NCBI GenBank assembly: GCA_002007465.1
Contig: LNAC01000001.1
Span: 5,237,460-5,301,459 of the forward strand
Length of the DNA stretch: 64,000 nucleotides
Direction: 5' to 3'
From: Ailurus styani
Taxonomy: Eukaryota > Chordata > Mammalia > Carnivora > Ailuridae
The notes under the pieces: model-generated
Told to the model about the DNA's origin: nothing
Databases searched by the model: none
The model's input: the letters and a program-made list of their open reading frames with translations, nothing else
Shown: piece by piece, positions 1-10,284 of the stretch
How the letters are laid out: each line of letters begins with the position of its first letter
Position numbering within the stretch: the stretch's first letter is position 1
Program-made: the position numbers and the translations under genes

Positions 1-526
1 TTGCTGAGTGTTAGCCTATTGTATGGATATACCAAACTTTATTTATCAGTTCACCTCTTGGACAGTATTTGGACTATTTCTAGTTTTTGGTGGTCACAAA
101 GAAATCCATTGTGAAATTTGTGTACAGGTTTTTATGTAAACTTAACTTTTCACTTTTTTCTAGGACAAAGACCCAGGGATGGGATTGGTGGGTCATAGGG
201 TAAATGCATATTTAACTTTAAAACAAACTGCCTATCTCATTTCCAAATGGTATGGTGGCCACACCATTTCGTATTCCTATCGTCAATGCATGAGAATTTG
301 AGTTGTTTTGCATCTTTGTATTTGGTATTATCAGCACTTAAAAAAAATTCTGTTATACTAACAGGCTTGTTGTGGTATTTTACCATGGTTTTAATTTGCA
401 CTTCCCCAATGGCTAATGATGTTAAATATTTGTTCATGTGCTTTTTTACCATCCTCATATACTCTCTGGTGAAGTGTCTGTTCAAAATCTTTTCCCATTT
501 GACTAATTGTGTTGTTTGCTTTTTTT

Positions 527-570
527 TTTTTTAATTTGCCCCAGGGGTACAGGTCTGTGAATCCTCAGGC
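527..570 (-). mobile_element. Extremely 5'-truncated carnivore L1 insertion
   Basis: A poly(T) run followed by about 40 bases matching the carnivore L1 3' terminus ('ccaggggtacaggtctgtga') sits inside the older L1. It is flanked by a direct repeat of TGTTGTTTGCTTTTTT, at 510-525 and again from 571. The target-site duplication shows a complete retrotransposition event that copied only the last few tens of bases. The same 3' terminus appears in longer form at 20280 and 32560. Confidence 0.8.
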
Positions 571-800
571 TGTTGTTTGCTTTTTTATTGTTGAATTTTG
601 AGAGCTCTTTATATATTCTGGATACAAGTCCTTTATCAAATATGTGATTTGTGAATATTTTCTTCCAGTTTATAGCTTGTCCCTCTATTCTCTTGATAGT
701 ATCTTTGCATGAGCACCAGTCTTCAATTTTTAATGAAATCCAATTTTCTAATTATTTTTAAATTTTTCTTTGTGGATTCCTGCCAAATTATTGTTGCTCA

Positions 801-926
801 GGGTGGTAAGGGAGAAGGAGACTCCCCATGAGCCGGGACTCCGACATGGGAGTCAATCCCAGGACCCAAGGATCATGACCTGAGCTGAAGGCAGACACTT
901 AACCAACTGAGCCACCCAGGCACCCC
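801..926 (-). mobile_element. Can-SINE, truncated
   Basis: Antisense tRNA-derived SINE ending in GAGCCACCCAGGCACCCC, with the internal 'gatcatgacctgagctgaaggcag' type segment. The tail side is missing or eroded, since no clear A/T-rich tail precedes it. It interrupts the ancient L1. Confidence 0.85.
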
Positions 927-1249
927 ATTACCTTTATTTTAATTATTTTTTTTTAGTGGTTCCTGTAAGGATTGGACCTCCAATTCCACCATCTGCTCCT
1001 GTCCCATCTATTGGTTTTTAACAGGTCATGATTTGGATTATTTCTAGGAACTCTGTCTAAAGCAGGCTTTGGCGGTTTTCCTCTAAAAAGTGTTACCATC
1101 TGTTTATTTTTTCATCTCTGATCTATTTTGAGTTAATCTTTATGTAGGTCAAGTTTTATTTTTTGCATATGGATGACAATAGTTGTAAAATCATTTGTAG
1201 GAACATCCTTCTTTTTAAAAAAAATGTAAATCTCTCTCTCTAAATAGGA

Positions 1250-1850
1250 TATCAGAGCTCAGTAACCATATAGGGAGTATCCAGTAAAAAAGTACATCTC
1301 TCACTGTAGTATACTAGTTACCTCCCTAGAGAAAACACCTGTTACCTATTTCTAATGGATTCTTCCTGTGAAATAGTGTGCATCTTTAAGTATAAGGATA
1401 TATTATCTCCTTTAAAAAAAGCCCCACACACTGCAGCACATTCTACCCACTCTTCATGGTCTTGCATCTTTTTTAAAAGATTTAATTAATTTATTTGATA
1501 GAGAGAGAGACAGCACAAGCAGAGGGAGCCGCAAGCAGAGGAACAGGGAGAAGCAGGCTCCCCCTGAGCAGGGAGCCTGGATGCAGGGCTCGATATCAGG
1601 ACCCCAGGATCATGACCTGAGCCGAAGGCAGACGCCTCACCGACTGAGCCCCCCAGGCGCCCCAGGTCTTGCGTCTTTCACTTCATAATAGTTGTACTGG
1701 AGAACATTCTGTATCAATACAAGAACTGCCTCCTTCTTTTAAATAGCTTTATAATATTCCACTGTACGGATGCTGTCCTTTATTTAGCCAGTTCGTGCTG
1801 ATGCATCCTTCCAAAGTTTCGATTCATTTGCCATTCAGCTGTGTCCTTCT
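1250..1850 (-). mobile_element. Old LINE 3' region, antisense (probable)
   Basis: Segments around the SINE at 1472-1663 resemble old L1 3'-UTR consensus in reverse, notably 'taatattccactgtacggatg' and 'tttatttagccagt', the usual 'ttccattgtatggatg...atttaaccagt' string. Divergence is high and the borders are approximate. It may belong to the same insertion as the upstream L1 or to an earlier one. Confidence 0.4.
1472..1663 (-). mobile_element. Can-SINE with target-site duplication
   Basis: A full-length antisense SINE flanked by GGTCTTGCATCTTT (1458-1471) and GGTCTTGCGTCTTT (1665-1678), which differ at one base. The single mismatch suggests moderate age. The body has the usual purine-rich tract, 'aagcaggctcc', 'gatcatgacctgagccgaag' and a GGCGCCCC end. 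Confidence 0.93.
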
Positions 1851-2724
1851 AATGATCTTATTCACCAGCGTGTCAGGTCCCCATGCAAGTCCAAAGCACG
1901 AGACAACACCCCTCCGTTTAGAGAGAATGGCACACCTGGCAGGGCTGCTCTTCTTTCAATGAAGAGAAAAGAAACTTTCTGCCAGTGCAAAAGAATGATC
2001 TTCAAATAAAACTTGGACAGAAACACATCAAGGGTGTCCCTGACAATGAAACTTCCCCTCAAGAACAGGGAGGCTGTAACTCTCACAGCGCAGCCTAACA
2101 ATGGGATTAAATGGTCTCATTTCTCTTCACAAAATGCCCTGCCACGGAAGCTATTTCTGACAAGGGCTCCTGTTTCTCTCTTCTGGCTGTAAGCGCAGCT
2201 CACATGTCAGGCAGACCTATAAACATGGACACGGAGACCTTCTTAGAGTTGCAGATCTACCTGTTCTGCCAAGGCTGATGGGGGCGCAGAGCGACAGGGC
2301 CACGGCCGTCTGAGCTCCTGGAGGCGCCCAAAGCACTAATTGCTCTGGCCGCGGCTGGCTACTTTGACTCTTTGCCCAGATGTGGGAAATATATCATCAC
2401 GTTAAGAAAATAGGATGCAGTTTGGGCACTCTGTCATTGTACCCCAGGCCACAAGAACCTGGGACTAATATTTAAAATTAGAGGAAAGACACTGATGTCG
2501 AAAACAGGAAGCAAAATCCCTCCTCGTCACCTGGGCAATGTGGTTCTAGGGCAGGAAAGGTGAATTAATAATGCTTTGTAATTATTATCAGCCCGTGACA
2601 GAACTCCACGGAGACATTTTTTCCCCCTGAATTCAAAGGACTTGGCTCAGTATATGTTAAGTTTTCTGAGCTAAGAGCTTCATAAAGATGAACGAGTATT
2701 GTCTCCTGTTTAGGTTGTGCCATA
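1851..2724. other. Low-copy interval without a recognised gene
   Basis: No repeat family or open frame of note. The part from about 2300 to 2640 alternates GC-rich and AT-rich words (for instance 'gcactaattgctctggccgc' and 'gtaattattatcagcccgtg') and looks more constrained than its surroundings. This is a visual impression only; see the findings. Confidence 0.35.
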
Positions 2725-2953
2725 ATTTTTTTTTATTTATTTATTTGTTTGTTTATTTATTTATTTATATTTAAGTTTTATTTTTTTAGAGAGAGAGAGA
2801 TGGGAGAGGGGGCAGAGAGAGAGAGAGAATCTTAAGCAGGCTCCACGCCCAGCACGGAGCCTAACACGGGGCTTGACCTCACGACCCTGAGATCATGACC
2901 TGAGGCAAAATCAAGAGTTGGATGCTTAACCACTTGAGCCTCCCAGGTGCCCC
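2725..2953 (-). mobile_element. Older Can-SINE
   Basis: A long T-rich head (poly-A tail in reverse) is followed by a GA tract, 'cttaagcaggctccacgc', 'gagatcatgacctgaggc' and an end in CTCCCAGGTGCCCC. The 'aaatcaagagttgg' variant marks an older SINE subfamily than the copies at 8785 or 56976. The flanks 'ttgtgccataatt' and 'tgtgctgtaatt' look like a decayed target duplication. Confidence 0.88.
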
Positions 2954-3494
2954 TGTGCTGTAATTGTTGGGTTTAGACCCTACAGTGTGAGCAACAGAAG
3001 CTTCTAGAGGGAGGGTTTCTTGCTTCGAGGAAGCTGGCTGGCTCATTGGGTTTCTGTTATGCTCATGGAAGTCAGCTACAGTGGAGCGCAAATCCTGCGT
3101 TTATGACCCAAGAACTCTTTCCGCTAAATGGAAATGATGATATTGGTACAGTAACACAATTACCCTATTTGGTTCTGGGAGTACATATGGAATTGGTCCC
3201 TAACGTGTTTTAATTGCTCATGCAACTTTATGGAATTTTTAAGAGTCTGCAGTAGTTACACACATTTTTTTTCCTGCACAGATAAGCTTTTCTATGATTT
3301 TCTGCCATCGCCATGCCCTGGTTATTTGACTACAGCGTAGGTCTCTTCTAAATTCTTTGTTCTGATCACGTGAAATGTTCTCTTCTGAAGTGTGGTTAGA
3401 GGCAGCAACAAGGGTTGCAGACACTGTGGGTGCGATGGCAGTTCCCATCTATTATGCACTTACTATGTGCCGGGCCTTATTCTGAGCACAATAA

Positions 3495-3655
3495 TAAGAA
3501 ATCAACATTTGCTAACACCTATTGAGCACTTGCTATGTGCTAAACACTGTTCTAAATCCTTTACATAACATTATCCTTTAATCCTCATGAAAACGCTGTG
3601 AAGTGTGGTTTATTTTTATCCTCATTTTCTAGACAGGGAGGGCAGAGAAATAAAT
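3495..3655 (-). repeat. MIR relic, antisense
   Basis: The order 'cctattgagcacttgctatgtgc', 'actgttctaaatcctttaca', 'taatcctcatga' and 'tatcctcattttctaga' matches the reverse complement of the 3' half of MIR. It is old and non-coding. A second 'cttactatgtgccggg' string just upstream (3456-3475) may be a separate fragment of similar age. Confidence 0.75.
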
Positions 3656-4109
3656 GCCTGGATAGTTCAGCTCATTAGCGATGGAGAATGGAAACGAACG
3701 CAGGTTCTGAAGCTTACGACCCCAGCCACGCCGGGGATGACCTCGTAGATGGCGGAAGTACGCTGGCACACAGATGTTGTCTGGGGCCTCCCTGGGCAGG
3801 CCCCTGGGCTGGCATGTGGACCCGCCAGGTGTGGACCGCCGTGCCGGCCAATATGGAACCTGGTGGATTCATTCGTTCATTTGACAAATAATCGTTGAGC
3901 TCTAACCCATCTGGGAAGTTAAACACACACTCAGTTGCTATAAAAGCTAAGCATTAGGGAGCACTACAGACTGGATGCTGCAAGAGTTAGGAGGAGATAA
4001 AATGGCTTCTGATGGCTTTGAGGGTGCAAGAAAGACCATGTGAGTTGAGAAGAGCCCTGAGATGTATCAGATGAGGACATTCATGAGGGGATTTCTATGT
4101 AAAGGGAGT

Positions 4110-4237
4110 GATGATCATAAGCAAGCCACTCGGATACTCTGGACCCTGGTTCCTTTTTATGAAAATCACAGGCAGAATGAGAAAGTTAAATCTGATGACC
4201 TCTAAGGTCACTTCCATCTTTGAAATTCTGTGATTCT
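4110..4237 (+). repeat. MIR-like relic
   Basis: A sense MIR-type end is suggested by 'gacctctaaggtcacttcca' followed by 'gaaattctgtgattc'. The upstream half is weakly matched. It is probably an old tRNA-SINE of the MIR group, with uncertain borders. Confidence 0.45.
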
Positions 4238-4479
4238 CTTGACCTAAGCCTTATGGGCACTGATTAATGAACCTGACAGTATACTCAGGAATTCAACAAG
4301 AAATGTATTTAATTGTATCTTAGCTACATTCACCCCGGAAAGTCATCTGCCAGCTCTTATTTGCTAGGGGAGGCCTCTCAGACTTTTTCTTTCCATGGAT
4401 CCCTCCCTCAAGTCTTTAACTCCTTTGCTCTCGAGCATCCACAGAACATTCCCTACAGTACCATCCTTCTGCCTGGCCA

Positions 4480-4562
4480 GATCATTTAATGTCTTTAAAT
4501 GTCCATTAAATGATCCCCATATTAGGCTGTCATTGTGACTAATGAATTAATGGACATTTAAA
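4480..4562. repeat. Two overlapping perfect inverted repeats
   Basis: A 12-bp stem pairs 4480-4491 (GATCATTTAATG) with 4504-4515 (CATTAAATGATC). A 16-bp stem pairs 4494-4509 (TTTAAATGTCCATTAA) with 4547-4562 (TTAATGGACATTTAAA). The arms share CATTAA, so only one hairpin can form at a time. Both are perfect and AT-rich. No known transposon ends are recognised here. Confidence 0.9.
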
Positions 4563-4724
4563 CATATTTAGTCCTCTTAATTAATCAATTAACAATAAAG
4601 CTTTGTTGCATATCTATTAAGTGTGGGAACTGTGCTAATAACAGGGAATATAGCAGTGAGCAAATTGATCTCGGCTCCTGGTGCCTTGGGGTCTCTACCC
4701 TAGTGTATTACAGAATTACCATAG

Positions 4725-4925
4725 AATCAGAACTCAGGTGCCCATCCTGGCTCCACCACAAGGAGCTGTGTGACTCTGAGCCAGTTACTTAGCCTCTCTG
4801 TATATCCGTTTCCTTCCAGGTAAATTGAGGATAATAATATCACTGACTTTGTAGGATTGTTAAGAGGATTCAATAGTTATTTATAAAGGGTTGGGACATA
4901 TTTGGCAGAAGAAGGTATGAAGTAA
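4725..4925 (+). repeat. MIR relic
   Basis: The ordered MIR core is visible: 'cctggctccaccac', 'ctgtgtgactctgagc', 'agttacttagcctctctg', 'gaggataataatatc' and 'gtaggattgttaagaggatt'. It is the best preserved MIR in the window. Confidence 0.85.
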
Positions 4926-6209
4926 ATGAATTACTTAATGGATAGCTACATGATTTCTCTGCATGTCAACACAGGATGTCTGAGTACCCATCCAAATATC
5001 ACTGAAGTTGTATCTTTCGCTCAGTGCATAACTTTTGCAGTGGTAGGATTGCTCGTTGAATCAACTCCTGAATTACTTTTCCAGACAGACTGAAATCATG
5101 ACAGGCATAGATACGAAGCTCTGCCATTTTTGACATTTCATTCTCCAATCCATCCCAAACTTCCATCATTTCTTAGATGTTTTACTTCCATCACCAGTGC
5201 CGATTTTCCTTCTGGTGTTATTTTCCCCCAAGAAACAATATTAAGAAAGGATGACTTTTGGAGAGCTGCTGCCGGGGAGGTGGCCCGTGGGGAGGAAGAA
5301 AGCTTTGTGGATGGAAGAATCCCAGGCTTAGGGTGCAGATGCTCAGTGTGCCTAAGCTCCAGGGGGGATTAGCCAGGTGTTCTGGGCAGAGGAGATAGAC
5401 AGGGCGAGGGCCTGGAGCGGAAGAAAACACGCATGCGCATCTGCCATGCTAGGGAGGACGGAAGTAGGGCTGCAGCCAGATCTTAGAGAGGTCCGCAGAG
5501 ATGTACTCTACCATCAGGGCAGTGGAGGGCCACTGAGGAATTCCACAGGGTTGTGAAGCATAGCACTTAACCCCAAAGAGGTCTGGCCTCTGTTCTCAGC
5601 TTCTGGGAATAGCTTCTTTTTTTTCCTGGGGGCCTTGGGCCAAGCAGGATCATAACGATTTGAGGTAGGGTGGAGACTTAGGGTTACAATGGTATCACTT
5701 GACCTCTGCAGGGGCTGTTGACCACTCAGCTCCAACAGCTATCAACCACATCTACATTATAGCGCCCCATACAAACCTGGACACCGAGACTCTGGTGGGC
5801 ATCCCTCGCTGGCAACACTCCATGCCTATCGTCACACGTCGATGCTGGGAGAGCAATGCTGTCCCTGACTCCACAGGGGAGGACGTTGGAAGCACCGCAT
5901 TTAGTCTTTTCCTGGACTCTGCCCATGAACCTCTTCCCTTGGCTGATTTTAATTTGCATCCTTTCCTTGTCATAAACCATAACCACGAGTAGAAGTTTTT
6001 AGGGAGTCCTGTGAGTCATTCTAGCGAGTTATCAGACCTGAAGGTGGTTTTGGGAACTCCCTCCACTGAACTTGCAGTTGGCATCAGAAGTGAGGGTAGA
6101 CTGTGTGCCCTCCAATTTTGTAGTTGGCTCATCTTTTCAGGAGTGGCTAAAATTTTCCACGGATGACACTCTCAAAACTTACACTTAATGATTATAAGTG
6201 TAAAATTAT
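4926..6209. other. Low-copy interval
   Basis: No exon recognised. At about 5360-5545 the string 'caggtgttctgggcagagga' followed by a purine-rich stretch resembles an old interspersed repeat whose other copies lie at 28840-29500 and 40500-40770. A short 8-bp inverted repeat (TTACACTT / AAGTGTAA) occurs at 6179-6203. Confidence 0.3.
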
Positions 6210-6310
6210 TCATTATTAAAATTACAGAAAATTAAAACTATGTAAAAGTGAAAATCACCCATGACCACAGTTCTCTCTTGCTTGCATGCATGTTCGTGCA
6301 CACATAGATT
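6210..6310 (-). repeat. Old LINE fragment, antisense (weak)
   Basis: The string 'gtaaaagtgaaaatcaccca' is typical of old L1 3'-UTRs in antisense. Only about 100 bases can be followed. Treated as a probable relic. Confidence 0.35.
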
Positions 6311-6829
6311 ATTAGATATTTTTTTCGGTTAGCCCAGATACCTGGCTTATTTCCTAAGGCTTTCCTGGGACTTGCAATCACAGGGCAGCAGCAATGAGGG
6401 AGAGGAAAGGAGGCAGAGATGGAGAAAACCCAAACATCGGGGAGTGGGTTATTGAGCTATTAAGAGCTTCATGAGAAACTGGAGCAGCCTGTCTTCCACC
6501 TCTCAGAACAGGCTGTTGGGTTTGGAAAGGAGAGCTGGTTATCTGAGGGCTCCTTGCCCCTCACCGGGCAAATTTTGCTGCATGGGACACCACCTTCCTG
6601 GCATTTCTGTGCTCTGTGCTATCAGCCTCTACCTGGAGAGGTAGACGAGAGAGCCCGTCCCACCTTGCAGCTCCGGGCCGGCCCACGTGGGGTTTTGATG
6701 AGGACCTGGCTGCTAGAGCAATGGGGCCTGAGCCCAAGCTCACCCCCAGCCCTGGCTGGGGAGACTGAGGCAGGCAGGTTCAGGCGAAGTCGCGGTGGCA
6801 GCAGCCAAGGTGCGTGGGGGGAGCAAGCA

Positions 6830-6990
6830 AACTGGGTCCATTACAGGATAATGTATAATTTTCTCATTAGACGATATGCCATTGTCATTAAACAAATATC
6901 TGACTCGAGCATACGCATGCTTTTTAAATGGCTGTATAATTTCTTACTGGCTATAAATCATGTATTAATGCTCGATTGCTAGATATGTAT
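6830..6990. promoter_or_regulatory. Candidate conserved noncoding block
   Basis: An AT-rich block rich in homeodomain-type words (TAAT, ATTA, 'tgtataatttctt', 'catgtattaatgctc') is bounded by GC-rich sequence on its left. It has no repeat signature and no splice-like borders. An enhancer-like element is an inference from composition alone; only an alignment would show conservation. Confidence 0.3.
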
Positions 6991-6999
6991 ATTGTGGCC

Positions 7000-7115
7000 A
7001 AGTTTTGGGTGTTTAATCAGTGCTCTGATGAATATCATTATACATAATTTTTTGGACTACATTTCCTTGGGATATGTTTCTAGAAATAGAAAAGTTAGGT
7101 CAGAGAGGAAAATTG
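7000..7115 (-). repeat. Old L1 3' fragment, antisense
   Basis: 'aatcagtgctctgatgaata' followed by 'ggactacatttccttgggat' and 'tagaaatagaaaagttaggtcag' matches the antisense order of L1 3' sequence ('gctgcgatgaacat ... atttccttaggat'). It is short and diverged. Confidence 0.5.
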
Positions 7116-8472
7116 TGCTTTCACAGTTACATAAGTGAGGTTTCTGAGTCTCGGATTCTTGAATGTGTCTCTTGAGCACTTGATGGATTCTCCTGGCCTG
7201 GGAGGCAGACTTGAGGTCAAGACCCTTCTTGAAAAATGGCCGAAGTCCCCGGTTGGCCACCGCTACTGCGTCCCAGAGAAGACACTGGTCAAGGAGAGAG
7301 GAGGCCTGATTGAAGGCACGGAAGTGTCCACAGGGTCCAGCTGACGGCTGAGGGAATTGGGTAGGGATGAGTCAGTGAGTGGCGATCGGAAGGGAGACAG
7401 TACATTTGTGAATGGCCATCACGCTGAAACGGAAAATAAAACAAAACCAAAATTTGTGTGCCGGCAGAAAGAACCATGTGAGTGGCAGATCTGTGACCCT
7501 GCTTCTAGTGGCGTGAATGTGCTCCCTCACCCCCACATTCTCAGCCGCAGGACATCTTCCAGAACTTCCCTCCCCCCAGATCTCATTCTGGGAAAGACTT
7601 TACATACAAAGCACATTTATCAAATAGCAGGTCAGTGCTACCGCAATGACGTGCTATGAAGCCAACCAAAGCAATTTTAAAAACGAGTATTTTAATAAGC
7701 ATCTGAAGCCTTAGCCAGGGAAGCCATAGGAAACAGAGACCAGACCCCTGTTGCTACCTTGTCAGGCTCCGTCCCAGTGGGAACCACTACATGGGAAGCA
7801 AGGGCACCCAAAGGTGTCTGTGGCTTTGCATTTGGTCGCAATATGGAGCCTGGCTTCTTGGAGCGGCCCTCGCTGGTGTCCTTAGCAGTAACTAGCGTCT
7901 CACAGGTGGGTCTGCCCTGTCTGCTGCTCAGCAGGGTTGGAGGGCTGGGCCCGGCCAGTGACGTTTACCCTGGGTGCTAGAGCGACGTCATGGCACACTT
8001 GGGGCTTGTTAGCTGGCCTTGGCTTCCAGGGGCTGAGTGCTGCATGGTCACTGTGCTCCCAACCCTCCTTCTATTCCTGTTGGGAGGAAAGCCAGCTTTT
8101 GTAGAGTTGTAAACTCAGCTCTGAGAGGTGAAGGAACTTGCTTGAGGCCGCATGGTCATTGCAGAAATACAACGAACAGAAGCCAGGTTGGCAGATGCCA
8201 TCCGATTTCCAGTGTGCTGAAATGTGGGCAGAGTCAGGGAGGGCTCCCTGGAGGAGGTGAGCGGAGGTAAGAGAGGTGGATCGGACTTTTCCAGGTAATC
8301 CAGGAGAAAGTGGGAGACTGAGTGGGCGGGAATGAAGCGGGAGTTGGCAGTGTTGGACCAACATGAATCTGGACTTGGGTTTGGGGGACCTTTGCTTGAA
8401 AGGATCACTGTCATAGGGGGAGGGGACTACTGGGATGAGAACACTCCTACTGTAGGGGGAGCAATCAGAGCA
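7116..8472. other. Low-copy interval
   Basis: No exon or clear repeat. A weak MIR-like antisense stretch at about 8110-8210 contains 'gaggtgaaggaacttgc'. Around 8225-8265 'cagggagggctccctggagg' is a common old-repeat string. Long open frames across 8071-8595 are purine/pyrimidine-skew artefacts running into L1 sequence. Confidence 0.3.
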
Positions 8473-8690
8473 GGAGATGAACCATGAGAGACCGTGGACC
8501 CAGAGAAACAATCTGGGAGCGTCCGAGGGGAGGAGAGTGGGGGGAGGGGTAATAGGATGATGGGTGCTGAGGAGGGCAGGGGCTGTGATGAGCACTGGGT
8601 GTCATACTTGACTAATCAATCACTGAACACTACATCGAAAACTAATTATGTACTATTCAGTGGCTAACGGAACATAAAAAAAAGATAACT
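8473..8690 (+). mobile_element. Carnivore L1 3' end
   Basis: Sense L1 3'-UTR. It contains 'gatgaaccatgagagaccgt', 'gagaaacaatctgggag', a G-rich tract, 'gatgagcactgggtgtcata', 'ctgaacactacatcgaaaac' and a terminal A-run near 8676. This is a 5'-truncated copy of a lineage-specific L1. A related 3' end lies at 37771-37859. Confidence 0.82.
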
Positions 8691-8784
8691 TGTTGCCAGA
8701 AGTCTGAAAAAAAAAACGTAGGTAATATTTGATCATTCTTAACTGCAAATAGAAAATAAAGGCACTTCATTGAAAGGCTCTTTA

Positions 8785-8988
8785 TTTATTTTTTTTAAAT
8801 ACTTTATTTATTTTATTTGACAGAGAGAGATCAGATCACAAGTAGGCAGAGAGGCAGGCAGAGAGAGAGGAGGAAGCAGGCTCCCCGCTGAGTGGAGAGC
8901 CCGACGCGGGCCTCGATCCCAGGACCTTGAGATCATGACCCGAGCCAAAGGCAGAGGTTTTAACCCACTGAGCCACCCAGGCGCCCCA
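8785..8988 (-). mobile_element. Young Can-SINE with perfect 14-bp target duplication
   Basis: The element is flanked by identical TGAAAGGCTCTTTA at 8771-8784 and 8989-9002. The body is the 'cacaagtaggcagagaggcaggcag' subtype and ends GGCGCCCC. The identical duplications and near-consensus body suggest a recent insertion, possibly lineage-restricted. Confidence 0.96.
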
Positions 8989-9435
8989 TGAAAGGCTCTT
9001 TAAAAAAAAAGAGAGAGAGAGAGAGAACACTTGACCCTGAGACGTGCAACCTCCAAAAGGTCCACCGGTAAAGACGTTCTTTTCCGAGGGAGGCGTTGAA
9101 GAGGCTGGAAGGAGTAGGCGTGGGGAGTCAGGGGGGAGGATGGCCGGGCGGCAGATCAGGGAATGCTTTCCCTGGAGGTAAGCTGATTCTCAGGACCGGA
9201 CGCCCAGTAGCTGTTCATTGTTCCAATGGTCCGGGACCAAAGCGGGAGCCTGGGGGAAGGGAGAGCCTGATGGGAGTTTGGTCAAGTTTCATCAGCCGTG
9301 TTTTGTCCAGATAGGACAGCGAGGACAACTGGCCCAGCCAATCACTCAGGAGAAAAAGAATGGGAATCTGCTGGGAGGAGATGAGCACTGGCTCTATGGT
9401 AGGTAACGGGGGGTCAGCTGGGAATTGCGAATATT

Positions 9436-9638
9436 TATTTTTTAATTATTATTTTTTAAAAGATTGTATTTATTCAGTAGAGAGAGAGAGAGCACACAAG
9501 CAGGGGGAGAGGTAGAGGGAGAAGGAGAGGTAGACTCCCCGCTGAGCTGGGAGCCCTGCTACGTGGGGTTGGATCCCAGGACCTGGAGATCATGAGCGGA
9601 GCTGAAGGCAGCCACCCAGCCGGCCACCCAAGTGCCCA
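9436..9638 (-). mobile_element. Can-SINE, first of a nested pair
   Basis: Antisense SINE starting at the T/A-rich tail and ending 'ccacccaagtgccca'. It is preceded by GAATTGCGAATAT and followed by GAACTGCGAATAT. The end is more mutated than that of the neighbouring copy, so it is older. Confidence 0.88.
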
Positions 9639-9654
9639 TGAACTGCGAATATAT

Positions 9655-9854
9655 ATATATTTTCAAAGATTGTATTTATTCCTTTGACAGAGAGAGAGAG
9701 ATCACAAGTGGGCAGAGAGGCAGGCAGAGAGAGAGAGGAGGAAGCAGGCTCCCCGCTGAGCAGAGAGCCCGATGCAGGCCTTGATCCCAGGACCCTGAGA
9801 TCATGACCTGAGCCGAAGGCAGAGGCTTAACCCACTGAGCCACCCAGACGCCCC
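9655..9854 (-). mobile_element. Can-SINE, second of a nested pair
   Basis: A near-consensus antisense SINE ('cacaagtgggcagagaggcaggcag', end ACGCCCC). It lies between CTGCGAATATATAT on the left and CTGCGAATATTTTT on the right. It therefore reused the duplicated target left by the first SINE, giving three copies of one target word. Confidence 0.92.
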
Positions 9855-9869
9855 TACCTGCGAATATTT

Positions 9870-10275
9870 TTAAGGGGAGGCCTCACTAGAGTGGAGCCAG
9901 GGGCTGGCAGGGGGAGACCTCAAGTCCCACCACTTGTCCCCAATCGCAAACCCAACAGGAAGAGAGGGGCCCTCGCCCTTGGATACAAGTTTACTCTCGC
10001 TCCAGGCGAGAAAGCCTTCCTTGCCCTGCCCCCAAACAGCCCAGCCCATGAGACAGGCTCACAATCAGCCAAGGAGAAGCCTCCATACTCAACCTCCGGT
10101 TTACCCGCGGGACTTTTGGTTTGGGGGCAGACCTCCCAAGGTCTCTTCTCCCTCTTCTTCGTTCTAGGAACTTGCCTGTGGTGTTGCTTCTTCCAGATTG
10201 CAATTCTCTGCTCTTGGGGATGAAGTCCGCTTTTGCTGGTAAAATAACCTGAGTTTTATTTTGAAGTGTAACAGA
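9870..10275 (+). repeat. Possible old LTR-like segment (weak)
   Basis: The right end reads like an LTR R/U5 boundary: 'gcaattctctgctcttgggg', 'ccgcttttgctggtaaaata' and 'acctgagttttattttgaag'. No internal retroviral sequence is seen, and no canonical AATAAA or TATA pair can be placed. It directly abuts the CpG island, so ordinary promoter-flanking sequence is an equally good reading. Confidence 0.25.
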
Positions 10276-10284
10276 ACCTTATCA

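Larger units (their letters stand above)
1..1212 (-). mobile_element. Ancient L1 (LINE-1) fragment, antisense
   Basis: The plus strand reads as the reverse complement of a mammalian L1 3' region. It carries the recognisable order of 'cccatttgactaattgtgtt', 'gagctctttatatattctgg', 'tcctttatcaaatatgtgat' and, after a SINE, 'tgatctattttgagttaatc' and 'ttgcatatggatgac'. The copy is heavily mutated, with no usable reading frame. It is interrupted by a minute L1 (527-570) and a SINE (801-926). The left end runs off the window. The exact subfamily cannot be set by eye; an L1M-type age is likely from the divergence. Confidence 0.75.

Noticed and set aside
8071..8595. 174-codon minus-strand frame
   Set aside because: About a fifth of it is the reverse of an L1 3' UTR and the rest follows a pyrimidine-rich strand. 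No domain or splice context.
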